64,000 bases of DNA, from assembly GCA_964615375.1 (NCBI GenBank), contig CAZTOW010000047.1, positions 1 to 64,000 on the forward strand. The letters are read 5' to 3'. Shown piece by piece: positions 52,501 through 59,208 of the stretch. The notes under the pieces are model-generated. The model searched no databases and had not been told where the DNA came from. It was given only the letters and a program-made list of their open reading frames with translations. Each line of letters opens with the position of its first letter. The stretch's first letter is position 1. The position numbers and the translations under genes are program-made. Origin of the DNA: CAZKWG01 sp964615375. GTDB lineage: Bacteria; Myxococcota_A; UBA796; CAZKWG01.

Positions 52501-52805
52501 GGGGTGAGCGCTGACCAGCGGGCCGCGCGCACCATCGCGTCGAGCTCACGCAGGTCCATGGGAGGGGCGGTAGCGACCTGGGGGAGCGCCCCCGGCTCCA
52601 GCAGGCTCGCGCCGACCTCGACCTCCCACAGGAGCTGGTCGGTCTCCGCGCCCATGCCGTCGGTATACTCCACCTCGACGATGTGCAGGTTGCGCGGCTT
52701 CTCCGAGCGGTCGTCCAGGAATGGCTGAACGCCGGTGATCATCGCCCGGCGGTTGCGGACGACGGCCATCATGCCTTCGCGGGGGTTGGGGGCGGCAGGG
52801 GGCAT
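49536..52805 (-). CDS. DrmD-like SNF2 helicase
   Basis: 1089 aa; ATG at 52805 (an in-frame ATG-ATG at about 52772 is an alternative, AAGG upstream). ADAVGLGKT (Lys155; Ala where most have Glu), VVDEAHNLAP, FLTATPHNGHT, VVFTEYLATLEYL, ATDAAGEGLNLQ and QRNGRLDRHGQ are the SNF2 motifs. The C-terminal 150 residues are a long charged coiled coil ending in IAVEIRLPGEAR, as in DISARM class 1 DrmD. First gene of the eight-gene minus-strand operon, and paired with the DrmMI-like methyltransferase exactly as in class 1 DISARM, but DrmA/B/C as such are absent. Confidence 0.92.
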   Translation of the reverse strand: MPPAAPNPREGMMAVVRNRRAMITGVQPFLDDRSEKPRNLHIVEVEYTDGMGAETDQLLWEVEVGASLLEPGALPQVATAPPMDLRELDAMVRAARWSALTPSLPFSGLDEDRPPLASPLYGAIYPEAYQLVPVLRALEMPRVALMLADAVGLGKTIQAGLVLRELMLRRRIRRILVLCPAALRTQWRDEMMEKFSLPFEVVDRPQTLRLQKELGVDANPWRAHERIVASYHYLKQPDVLEQLRTTAEPGEDGRLRWDLLVVDEAHNLAPASFGADSDLSEMLQRIAPWFEHRLFLTATPHNGHTRSFSGLLESLDPVRFTRKSELDAEDRVRVAETVIRRLKSEINQSHVALGQPPRFSERHVKALPALHFGAAERELLLAFRDFQRALKRAVRGATHNERTAANFASEVLQKRLLSGPWAFGQSWLHLLEGLEQAPASASTVGRAASANDDDTDDDAERESRTRHAHRTVGAWLRPWRDTLEPELDAVTALVQQLDVLRVPTDLEPGPRAIAVAQAANAVRADARLRTMESFLDQRLRKGSGWRDDERLVVFTEYLATLEYLSARLRGRHGDGDWLLTLYGGMTDAERDDVKRRFNDPSGAARVLIATDAAGEGLNLQRAARLLLHWDIPWNPGKMEQRNGRLDRHGQERDVEIFHFDSTDDASMRFLGHVLRKRSQTREDRVVTDELFADALLAHFEHDEDAASVEARLDRAIGAARHANREAAEDLPEGSPLPGADDQRRLDQLRAELDLSPASLRETLETALAIQAGRPRLKPERPGRDRLVPPVPPLWKELVDNVLSRGDEPGRLALVFDPAHYVRDIAGRPVYVPEPDSRLLHLGDALYHRVMSTFARYRFPGMSPASRWAARIGPVPPDATALVLITVEELAVNELREPCHHWVRTLAFPVTRDELGPALTHVPAAELTTPPNAADTEAARLIWDVVEQDIKLRRREIAVALTDSLATRLREAGRVVRDQEKRRFERRRKELERAVADTQMNRLEREAERVREKARQRQLFTELDEELKKKLADLNAEINLRKTHYEQVMARLADEEQRTLEQVLPLRYRLRGEAGVYPIAVEIRLPGEAR

Positions 52806-52923
52806 TGAGCTCGCGGGAAGAGGGGTGGAGAGGAAGAGGGGCAGAGGGGCACCTTATTGTGGAAAAGGGTGGGCTCCCAGGGGGAGCGGCGCAGGAGCGG
52901 TCAGAAGTGCCTGGAAGGCGGCG

Positions 52924-52959
52924 GAGATCGATCTCACGATTCTTGGGATCACGATCCCA
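52924..52959. promoter_or_regulatory. Two palindromes between the divergent defence operons
   Basis: GAGATCGATCTC (52924-52935) is a perfect 12-bp palindrome, and TGGGATC-AC-GATCCCA (52944-52959) has 7-bp arms; they are eight bases apart. They lie in the only AT-rich part of the 205-bp gap; a TATACA -10-like hexamer at 52970 follows for the plus-strand operon. Likely binding sites for the HTH protein encoded at 53292. Confidence 0.6.
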
Positions 52960-53010
52960 TTACACGAGATATACAGGATTTTAGCATTCTCCTGCCACAC
53001 AGGAGGGCTC

Positions 53011-53295
53011 ATGGCACGACGATCTGCCCACCCCGTCACCTACAGCATCCACGCGCAGCGGCGGGCGGATGCCCGCAGCATCTCTCCGGCGGCGGTCGAC
53101 GCCGCGCTGGCCTGGGGGCGCCGGACCTGGTCGCACGGCGACCAGGTGTTTCGCCTCGATCGACGCAGCGTGGCGCGCGCGCGCCGACACGGCCTGCGCC
53201 TGGACCCCCACGAGGGCGTCACCGTCGTGCTCGGCGTGGACGGCACCATCAAGACGACCTTCCGCAACCGCGACCCGCGCAGGATCCTCCGATGA
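53011..53295 (+). CDS. DUF4258-like putative toxin
   Basis: 94 aa; ATG after AGGAGGG. YSIHAQRRADARSISPAAVD is the DUF4258 hallmark (H-A-x-x-R-x-x-x-R-x-I), followed by VFRLDRRSVARARRHGL, VTVVLGVDGTIKTTFRN and a basic tail, giving a small RelE/BrnT-like beta fold. Its stop overlaps the start of the next gene (ATGA). In HigBA- and BrnTA-type modules the toxin gene comes first and an HTH gene follows; here the follower is a giant HTH protein, so this may be a toxin guarded by it. Confidence 0.75.
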   Translation: MARRSAHPVTYSIHAQRRADARSISPAAVDAALAWGRRTWSHGDQVFRLDRRSVARARRHGLRLDPHEGVTVVLGVDGTIKTTFRNRDPRRILR

Positions 53296-56200
53296 GCGAC
53301 ACGAACTTCGACCTCGACAAACAGGCCAGGGAACAGTGGGCCGCGTGGCTCCAGGCTGCCTTGGAGCGGCGGGGCTCCTCCCAGAAGGCGATCGCCATCG
53401 AGATCGACCAGGAGGACGGGTCGAGCGCCCGTTCGGACGTGAGCCGCTTCGTGACCGGGAAGGAGGGCGCTCTTCGCGCCTGGTTCACCGTCCACCTCAA
53501 CCGGCTCGACCTCCTGGCGCGCCACGCGGGCCTGAGCGTGGACGAGCTGCGGGCGAAGCTGGCGGCGCTCCAGCGCGGCGAGCTGGAGCCGGAGGTGGCG
53601 TGGCACCCCGCCTTCCCCGAGCTGCGCCTCGAGGACGTCGAGATCCCGGCGGCGCTGGAGGGCGAGCGGGGCGAGACCTTGGAGCGGGTGCTGGAACAAT
53701 TCATCGCGCGCCTCGGGGAGCCCCAACGATGGACATCGAGCGTCAAGGGGGAGAAGCTCGGGATCATCGGTGATCCGGGGCGGACCCGAGACATCGCCGT
53801 GCGGCAGGTGCGCGAGGCCTTGCGGGCGCGGCTCGACGCGATCAGGGCGGACGCCGTGGCGAAGGTCCCGGACGCGCCGCACCTCTCCATTGAGGTCGTC
53901 GTCGCGCCCGCCGCCGCGGAGCCAGCGCCGGGTTTTCTGCGTATCCTGGTCATGAATGAGGGCCAGGCCCGCGAGACGGCGAACCTCGTGCCCTGGCGCC
54001 TGCGCTGCCTCGCGTGGGGTCCGGCGCAGGCCATGGCGCTCGCCCGCAGGTTGCGGTCGGCGCTGCCAGCGGGCCCCGCCCGGGAGGTGGAGCGCTTCGC
54101 TGAGAAGGTAGAGGCTACACCCGCGATGGTGGGCGCCGAGGGGGCCCCCGATCTGATCATCCGGCTGCTGGGGGCGGTGGCGCGGCGCGGCTGCCCGAGC
54201 GCGGTGCCAGAGGCGCGGGATCTGGTAGCGAGCGCCGCCTGGGAGCAGGCGCTCGTGCGGGGTGGAGAGGCCCTGAAGCCCTTCGACGAGGGGCTGATGG
54301 ACCGGCTGATGTCGGACCTGGTCAGGCGGACGCGAACCCGACCCGACGACGTGCGCGCCTGGACCCTGGCGCCGCGCCCGGTGGTGTTGGAGGCGCTGCG
54401 GGACGCGCTGCGGGCGCTGCTGGGTCCGGCGGCGGGGCGCCCGCTGACAGCGCTGGTCGCCGAGCTGAAGCAGGCGAAGGGCGCCGCGCGTCAGGCGGCC
54501 ATCGATGCGCTGGAGCGGGCGCTGGCCAGCGAGCCGGCTGACGCAATCCTGGAGGCGCTCGTCCGCGGCGGCCTGTTCACCGAGGAGCGCCGATACACGG
54601 GCGTGTTCCTGCGCGTCGCCGAGCCCGCGGTCGCCGCCATCTGGGCCGCGCGTGGGCTGGGAGAGCTGCCCCCCTTCGACCCCGACTGGCAGCGGCTGCT
54701 CGATCCAGACTGGCTCGTGGTGCTCGACGAGCTGGGGCGGCGGGGGCTCCGGGCCGAGACCCTGGCGGCGCGGCTGGCGGACTGCCCCGCGGAGCTGTGC
54801 CTGGACGCCGCGGCGATGGCGGTGCGCCACGCGCTCGCAGCAGTGGAGCACGTGGCCCCGGATGTGCTCGTGCCCGCCTGGGCCACGCTGATCTGGGCCC
54901 AGGCCCACGGGATGTATTCGTCGATGTTCGCCTGGAGCGATGGACCCTGGGGCGCCTGGGCGAAGCGCGCGCTCCGGGAGGTCTCGCGACGCTACCGCGA
55001 TTCGCTGCCGACCTTCGATCGCGATCCGGTCGAGGAGCTGGCGCGGCATGTGCCCGAGCCGGTGTTGGCGCTGGTGGCGCGGTGGCGGGCCACGCCAGAT
55101 GTTGCAGAGCGAAGTCGTGAACAGATCCAACACTGGGGCTTCTTCGCCTGGGTCGATCTTCGAGACCGGGACCAGCTCCGCCACCTGATCTGCGAGCTCT
55201 GTCCCGACCAGGTCGTTCCGACGGCGCCCTGGTCGCTGGACTGGTGGGAGAGGCAGGATCTTGGGCGGGGGCTGGTCCGCCTGGTCGAGCGCGCGCGGGG
55301 CGGAGACGATCGGGCGCTTCGTCTGCTCGACGGGCGGGCGTGGCTGGAGGAGCGGGCCGAGCGAATCGCCCTCGATCTCGACGCGATCCGGCGCGGACAG
55401 GCTGCGCAGCTCGCAGACCGGCTCTGGCATCACCTCCCCGCCAGCGGGGTGCTGTCCTGGGTGGCGCAGGCTGGCCACACCGGCGAGGACGCCGCGATCC
55501 TGCTCCATCAATTCGCGCACTGGCTGAAACCTGTGGAGCGCTCGGCCCAGATCGAGCCCCTGCTGGCGCTGGCCCGAGCGGCCGATCCGGCGGAGATGGA
55601 GCGGCTCTGCGCGCGCAGCCTGGTCATGGATCTGCGCTGGCATCGCCCGCTGGACCCCACGTTGGCGCTCGCCATCGCCGAGCGCGTGGGGTTGCGCAAG
55701 CTGCTGCGCGCGATCGTCGCGCGACCAGCCCGGCTCCTGACTCGAAGCCGGCTGCGCGTGCGCGAGGGGCGCGTCGTCGTCGAGCCGACGGAGGAGTGGA
55801 CGCCCTTGGTCGGCGTGGTGGTGCTGGGAGAGCCCCACCGTCCCCACGGCGCTCGGGTCGAGCTGGACGAGGCGGTAGAGGCCATGGAGGAGCAGGCACA
55901 CGCCGCCGCCGTCGCGCTCTATCGGCTTGGGGAGCGCGACGCGCTACGCGCCCGATGGCAGATCGGGCCGGACTACCTGGACGGGCTCGCGCTGTGGCGG
56001 GACCTCGCGCGGGCCGAGGGGCTGTACTCGCTGGTGGTGTGCGGCTTTCCGTCGCCGTACCACAGGCTGGACAGCCTCCTCGCTTTGGGGGAGCTCGAGG
56101 GGGACCCGTACAAGCGGGAGTCCTTCCTGCCGGCGATGCACCAACGGGAGCACGGCGCGTACCCGGCGCGACCGGCGCTGCTCGACGACCTCGATCAGAT

Positions 56201-57665
56201 GGCGCCGATGCTGCGTCCCGAGGTCCTGTCCATCGGGCGCGGCGTCCGGATCCTGCTTCAAGACCTGCCCGAGGTGCTCTCGGACGAGATCGAGGCGATC
56301 CTCCTGACTGGCCCGTTCGCGCAACACCAGCACCGCGCGGCGGGCCTCGGGCACCAGATCGGCGGGTGGCGTGACCGCGCGGCGACCGCGCTCCTGGACC
56401 TCGGCGACGACGGGCCGCTCCGGGTCTGGGCCCAGGTGGACGGCGGCCTGCACGCCAGCACGGAGCATGAGCAGGAGACCGCTCATGTGGTACAGCGCTG
56501 GCTCGACGCGGATCGTGCGCGACTGGATCGGGCCTGGACGCTGGTGCAGTCCGAAGCGCGCGCCGGCAGGCTCTCCGAAGAGCGGCGACGCGAGGCAGAG
56601 GATCGGCTGCTGCATGAAGGCTCGGCGACGGCGTGGCGCGAGCCTCTGGCGTCGGAGGTGTCGAAGCCCGTGGACCCGCGCCCTTACGTCATCGCGTTCG
56701 CGCTGAGCACCGACGATCATGGGCGCTGGACCTCTCTGCATCATCAGAACCGCCACCACCGAGACTGGCTGCCGGTGATCCGCCAGCGCATCCGTCAGGT
56801 GGATGAGACGCGCACCCGCGCCGCGCTCGCCGTGGAGCTGAGCGCGCACGTGCCCAACCCGCATGAGCTGGAGCGCGAGCTGAGGCGCTGGGCCACCGAA
56901 GATCCCGATCCCTTTCTCGGTGGCCCCCGCTTCGACTGGCGCTGCGCTCGGGCCGTCGGCGGCTACGAGGTCCTGCTGGAGCGGCTCGTCAGGCTCGACC
57001 GGCCGTGGGTCGCGGAGGCGCTGGTGCGCCTTTGGGGTCTGGCGCTCCGGCTGCCGATTCGCGGCAACCGCCCTCGCTACGAGACGTATTCCTGGACCGA
57101 GGACCGCCCCCCTGAACCGATGGTCCTGGTGCCTTCTGGCTTCGGGACCTGCCCCTCACCCCTGGCCGAGCTGGCGCGCCACCTGGAGGCGCATGGGCGG
57201 ACAGGGCAGCTCCTTCAGGCCTGGGCGAGTCCGCCGCTCGATCCGGCGCCCGAGCTGGAGGGTGATCGAGACCGGTCCTGGTGGATCCGCGCCTGGCTGC
57301 GCCCCTGGTGGCTGCGCCTGGCCGACGACGAAGCCCTGCTGGTCGAGCTGCGCCGCGACCCTGTGCGCTTCCCGATGGACGTCGTAGACGAGCTCATCCG
57401 TCGGCGCTCGCCAGGGTTGGAGGCGTTCTCTGCGCACCTGGCGCGGGTGACGGACCACTTCGTCGTGCGGCCCCTGCTTGAGATCGATCCGGGCGCGGCG
57501 GTCCAGGTGGTGAGGGAGCGGGTCATCGAGCCTGTCGCGCCGATCCGGATGGAGCTGGCCTCGGCGATGGATGACGCGGCGTCGCGGTGGTTCCAGCATC
57601 TTGGGGTGCAGCGCGCGCTGCGGGCGGCTGTCGCGTCGCTCGTTCGGGGCGACGCCGCAGGATGA
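53292..57665 (+). CDS. 1457-aa HTH protein with degenerate P-loop and long helical region
   Basis: ATG at 53292 overlaps the DUF4258 stop. Residues about 12-92 form an XRE-like HTH (LERRGSSQKAIAIEID ... ARSDVSRFVTGKEGALRAWF ... LSVDELRAKL). The next motif, LGIIGDPGRTRDIAV (156-170), sits where the 923-aa protein at 29063 has GPGAGKT but lacks the Walker Lys. The rest is almost entirely Ala/Leu/Trp/Arg-rich helix, probably HEAT-like repeats. No enzyme motif visible. By position it could be antitoxin, regulator and sensor in one. No family recognised beyond the HTH. Confidence 0.65.
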   Translation: MSDTNFDLDKQAREQWAAWLQAALERRGSSQKAIAIEIDQEDGSSARSDVSRFVTGKEGALRAWFTVHLNRLDLLARHAGLSVDELRAKLAALQRGELEPEVAWHPAFPELRLEDVEIPAALEGERGETLERVLEQFIARLGEPQRWTSSVKGEKLGIIGDPGRTRDIAVRQVREALRARLDAIRADAVAKVPDAPHLSIEVVVAPAAAEPAPGFLRILVMNEGQARETANLVPWRLRCLAWGPAQAMALARRLRSALPAGPAREVERFAEKVEATPAMVGAEGAPDLIIRLLGAVARRGCPSAVPEARDLVASAAWEQALVRGGEALKPFDEGLMDRLMSDLVRRTRTRPDDVRAWTLAPRPVVLEALRDALRALLGPAAGRPLTALVAELKQAKGAARQAAIDALERALASEPADAILEALVRGGLFTEERRYTGVFLRVAEPAVAAIWAARGLGELPPFDPDWQRLLDPDWLVVLDELGRRGLRAETLAARLADCPAELCLDAAAMAVRHALAAVEHVAPDVLVPAWATLIWAQAHGMYSSMFAWSDGPWGAWAKRALREVSRRYRDSLPTFDRDPVEELARHVPEPVLALVARWRATPDVAERSREQIQHWGFFAWVDLRDRDQLRHLICELCPDQVVPTAPWSLDWWERQDLGRGLVRLVERARGGDDRALRLLDGRAWLEERAERIALDLDAIRRGQAAQLADRLWHHLPASGVLSWVAQAGHTGEDAAILLHQFAHWLKPVERSAQIEPLLALARAADPAEMERLCARSLVMDLRWHRPLDPTLALAIAERVGLRKLLRAIVARPARLLTRSRLRVREGRVVVEPTEEWTPLVGVVVLGEPHRPHGARVELDEAVEAMEEQAHAAAVALYRLGERDALRARWQIGPDYLDGLALWRDLARAEGLYSLVVCGFPSPYHRLDSLLALGELEGDPYKRESFLPAMHQREHGAYPARPALLDDLDQMAPMLRPEVLSIGRGVRILLQDLPEVLSDEIEAILLTGPFAQHQHRAAGLGHQIGGWRDRAATALLDLGDDGPLRVWAQVDGGLHASTEHEQETAHVVQRWLDADRARLDRAWTLVQSEARAGRLSEERRREAEDRLLHEGSATAWREPLASEVSKPVDPRPYVIAFALSTDDHGRWTSLHHQNRHHRDWLPVIRQRIRQVDETRTRAALAVELSAHVPNPHELERELRRWATEDPDPFLGGPRFDWRCARAVGGYEVLLERLVRLDRPWVAEALVRLWGLALRLPIRGNRPRYETYSWTEDRPPEPMVLVPSGFGTCPSPLAELARHLEAHGRTGQLLQAWASPPLDPAPELEGDRDRSWWIRAWLRPWWLRLADDEALLVELRRDPVRFPMDVVDELIRRRSPGLEAFSAHLARVTDHFVVRPLLEIDPGAAVQVVRERVIEPVAPIRMELASAMDDAASRWFQHLGVQRALRAAVASLVRGDAAG

Positions 57666-57790
57666 TGGCCCTGTGGAGCGCTCGTTGATGTTCCAGGCCG
57701 TCGAGAACGCGCGCCGAGAATCCGGCTGAGGGCCATCGCGCTCGGCGTAGCGCCCTTGGATCTCTCGTGCGCCTCAGCTATCGTCTCCTC

Positions 57791-58000
57791 ATGGAACCCA
57801 CCGTCGACCAGATGACCCCGACCGAGCGTGCCACCGCCGGCCAGGACCTGTGGGACCGCATCGCTGATCGGCCGCAGGACCTGCCGATCACCGAGGCCCA
57901 GCGCGCGGAGCTCCAGGACCGGCTCGCGGACTACCGGGCGCACCCGGAGACGTCGATCCCCGAGGAGGTCGCCCGGGAGCGGATGCTTCAGGCCCGGTAG
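57791..58000 (+). CDS. Addiction-module antitoxin (unstable antitoxin family)
   Basis: 69 aa. The pattern DQMTPTERATAGQDLWDRIADR ... ITEAQRAELQDRLADYRAHPETSIPEEVARERML is that of the RelB/StbD-like addiction-module component family (LW-x-x-I, then E-L-x-x-R-x-x-x-Y-x-x-x-P). The toxin gene that should follow is reduced to a 31-codon ORF, so the antitoxin is probably an orphan. Confidence 0.8.
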   Translation: MEPTVDQMTPTERATAGQDLWDRIADRPQDLPITEAQRAELQDRLADYRAHPETSIPEEVARERMLQAR

Positions 58001-58015
58001 GAGCGCGGCATCACC

Positions 58016-58111
58016 ATGTCGATGTTGAAGATCAACGTTCGCCCGGCTGCGCTCGATCCGCTGGTGTACCCGTGTGTCGAAGGGGTGCGGCGGTGGGCAG
58101 GCGGCAGATGA
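58016..58111 (+). pseudogene. Truncated ParE/RelE-like toxin remnant
   Basis: 31 codons, MSMLKINVRPAALDPLVYPC then a frame-shifted tail. The opening is like ParE/RelE N-termini (short strand then RPxA), in the expected place 15 bp after the antitoxin, but the fold cannot form. Its stop overlaps the next ATG as ATGA. Confidence 0.4.
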
Positions 58112-59001
58112 GCGCGGAGTCAGCGACGCTCCAGTTTACCGGCCTCGACCGGGTCCGACAGCTCGTGGACGAGCACCGGGACGCGGTGGGCTACGCTGTC
58201 CTCCTCCACGTCCTCAACAGGGCGGACAGGAAACCTGTTGTTCGGATCAACCTGGCGAAGTCGGAGCTGGGGCCGTTCCTGGACCCCTCGCACGTGGGGG
58301 CGCCCACCCCGGCCCAGCTCTGCGAGGCCCTGCTGCGCCGGGTCCCGGTCGAGGTCGAACGCCACTGGTCCGAGCCGGGAGATCGGACGTACATGCTCCG
58401 CCTGCACCAGCCAAAGGGCGGCTATCTGGCGAGCAGGTCCTTCCACGCGCACCGACCGTCTCCCCCCGCCCCGACCGCCCTGGCGCCCATCGTTGTGCAG
58501 CTCCACCCAGACCTGCTCCCCGAGGCCCGCGTCTGGCGCGCGCTGGGCGGCGCGGTCGAGGACTTCGTCGGCACCGTGGTCCGCGCCGTGAGCGGGCTCC
58601 TGGACGCCGAGCACCGGGTCGCGGAGCAGCTCGCCGATCGGCTCGCGAAGAGCTGGAAGCTGGTCGAGGCGCTCACCGAGCAACTCCTGATCGAGCGGGC
58701 CGAGCGGGCGCGCCTGGAGGGGGAACGACGCGCGGACGAGGGCGCGCAGCAGCTTCGCGACGTGCTGGCGGGCAAGCTGCTGGAGGAACTGGCCACGCTC
58801 GGACAGGCGGTGAACACGCGGCACGGGGATGTCCCGCCGGAGCTCATCGAGGCCTTCGACCGCTTCGCCGCCAGCCCGGCGCTGGTCGCGGCGCTGTCCA
58901 CACCGGAGGTGAGGGTAATGCTCCAGGGCCCGCGGGCCTGCGAGGCGCTGGCCGCGCACCTGCTGGAGGCGGCACGCGGCGCCGGTGAGCAGAGCCCCTG
59001 A
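58108..59001 (+). CDS. Unrecognised 297-aa protein with coiled-coil C-terminal half
   Basis: ATG at 58108. The first 130 residues look like a small alpha/beta domain (FTGLDRVRQLVDEHRDAVGY, VVRINLAKSELGPFL, DRTYMLRLHQPKGGYLASRS); residues about 150-250 are Glu/Arg/Leu-rich and predicted coiled coil, with ERAERARLEGERRADEGAQQ. No signal peptide. The start overlaps the toxin remnant, so the gene may be read from the antitoxin message. Product unknown; ends just before the first sigma54-like element of the polymorphic-toxin gene. Confidence 0.65.
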   Translation: MSAESATLQFTGLDRVRQLVDEHRDAVGYAVLLHVLNRADRKPVVRINLAKSELGPFLDPSHVGAPTPAQLCEALLRRVPVEVERHWSEPGDRTYMLRLHQPKGGYLASRSFHAHRPSPPAPTALAPIVVQLHPDLLPEARVWRALGGAVEDFVGTVVRAVSGLLDAEHRVAEQLADRLAKSWKLVEALTEQLLIERAERARLEGERRADEGAQQLRDVLAGKLLEELATLGQAVNTRHGDVPPELIEAFDRFAASPALVAALSTPEVRVMLQGPRACEALAAHLLEAARGAGEQSP

Positions 59002-59003
59002 GG

Positions 59004-59020
59004 CTGGCACGATTCTTGAC
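59004..59020 (+). promoter_or_regulatory. Weaker sigma54-like element
   Basis: CTGGCACGATTCTTGAC keeps GG and the five-base spacer but has GA in place of the -12 GC. It shares CTGGCACGAT-TTG with the strong promoter 160 bp downstream. May be a decayed duplicate or a sigma54 decoy. Confidence 0.35.
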
Positions 59021-59033
59021 AGGGGTGTCGAAG

Positions 59034-59126
59034 GGTTCGTCAGGTTCGTCACCGGTTCGTCAGTCGAAATCATAGCCGTTCTAAGCTGGTAACTCTTGAT
59101 TCTGATGTCATGGCGGGGTGACGAAC
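59034..59126. promoter_or_regulatory. Enhancer-like TTCGTCA repeats for the polymorphic-toxin promoter
   Basis: GGTTCGTCA occurs at 59034, 59043 and 59054, and the inverse TGACGAAC at 59119-59126. They lie 38-130 bp upstream of the -24 element at 59164, the place where bEBPs bind. The motif differs from the TGCGCA sites of the 2-7 kb regulon, so a different bEBP should act here. Confidence 0.6.
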
Positions 59127-59163
59127 GCCGATGGACGCTCTCGCGATTATCGGCGTTTATATT

Positions 59164-59181
59164 TTGGCACGATCCTTGCTT
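59164..59181 (+). promoter_or_regulatory. sigma54 promoter for the polymorphic-toxin operon
   Basis: TTGGCACGATCCTTGCTT is a consensus -24/-12 element. It ends 27 bp before the ATG at 59209, in an otherwise AT-rich stretch. Confidence 0.9.
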
Positions 59182-59208
59182 GACTGGCAGCCGTCCCCCG
59201 GAGCTGTC

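Noticed and set aside
31767..52805. Calling the operon canonical class 1 DISARM
   Set aside because: DrmD- and DrmMI-like genes are present, but there is no separate DUF1998 DrmB, no PLD-family DrmC and no typical DrmA. The large helicase looks nearer to Druantia DruE/YprA.
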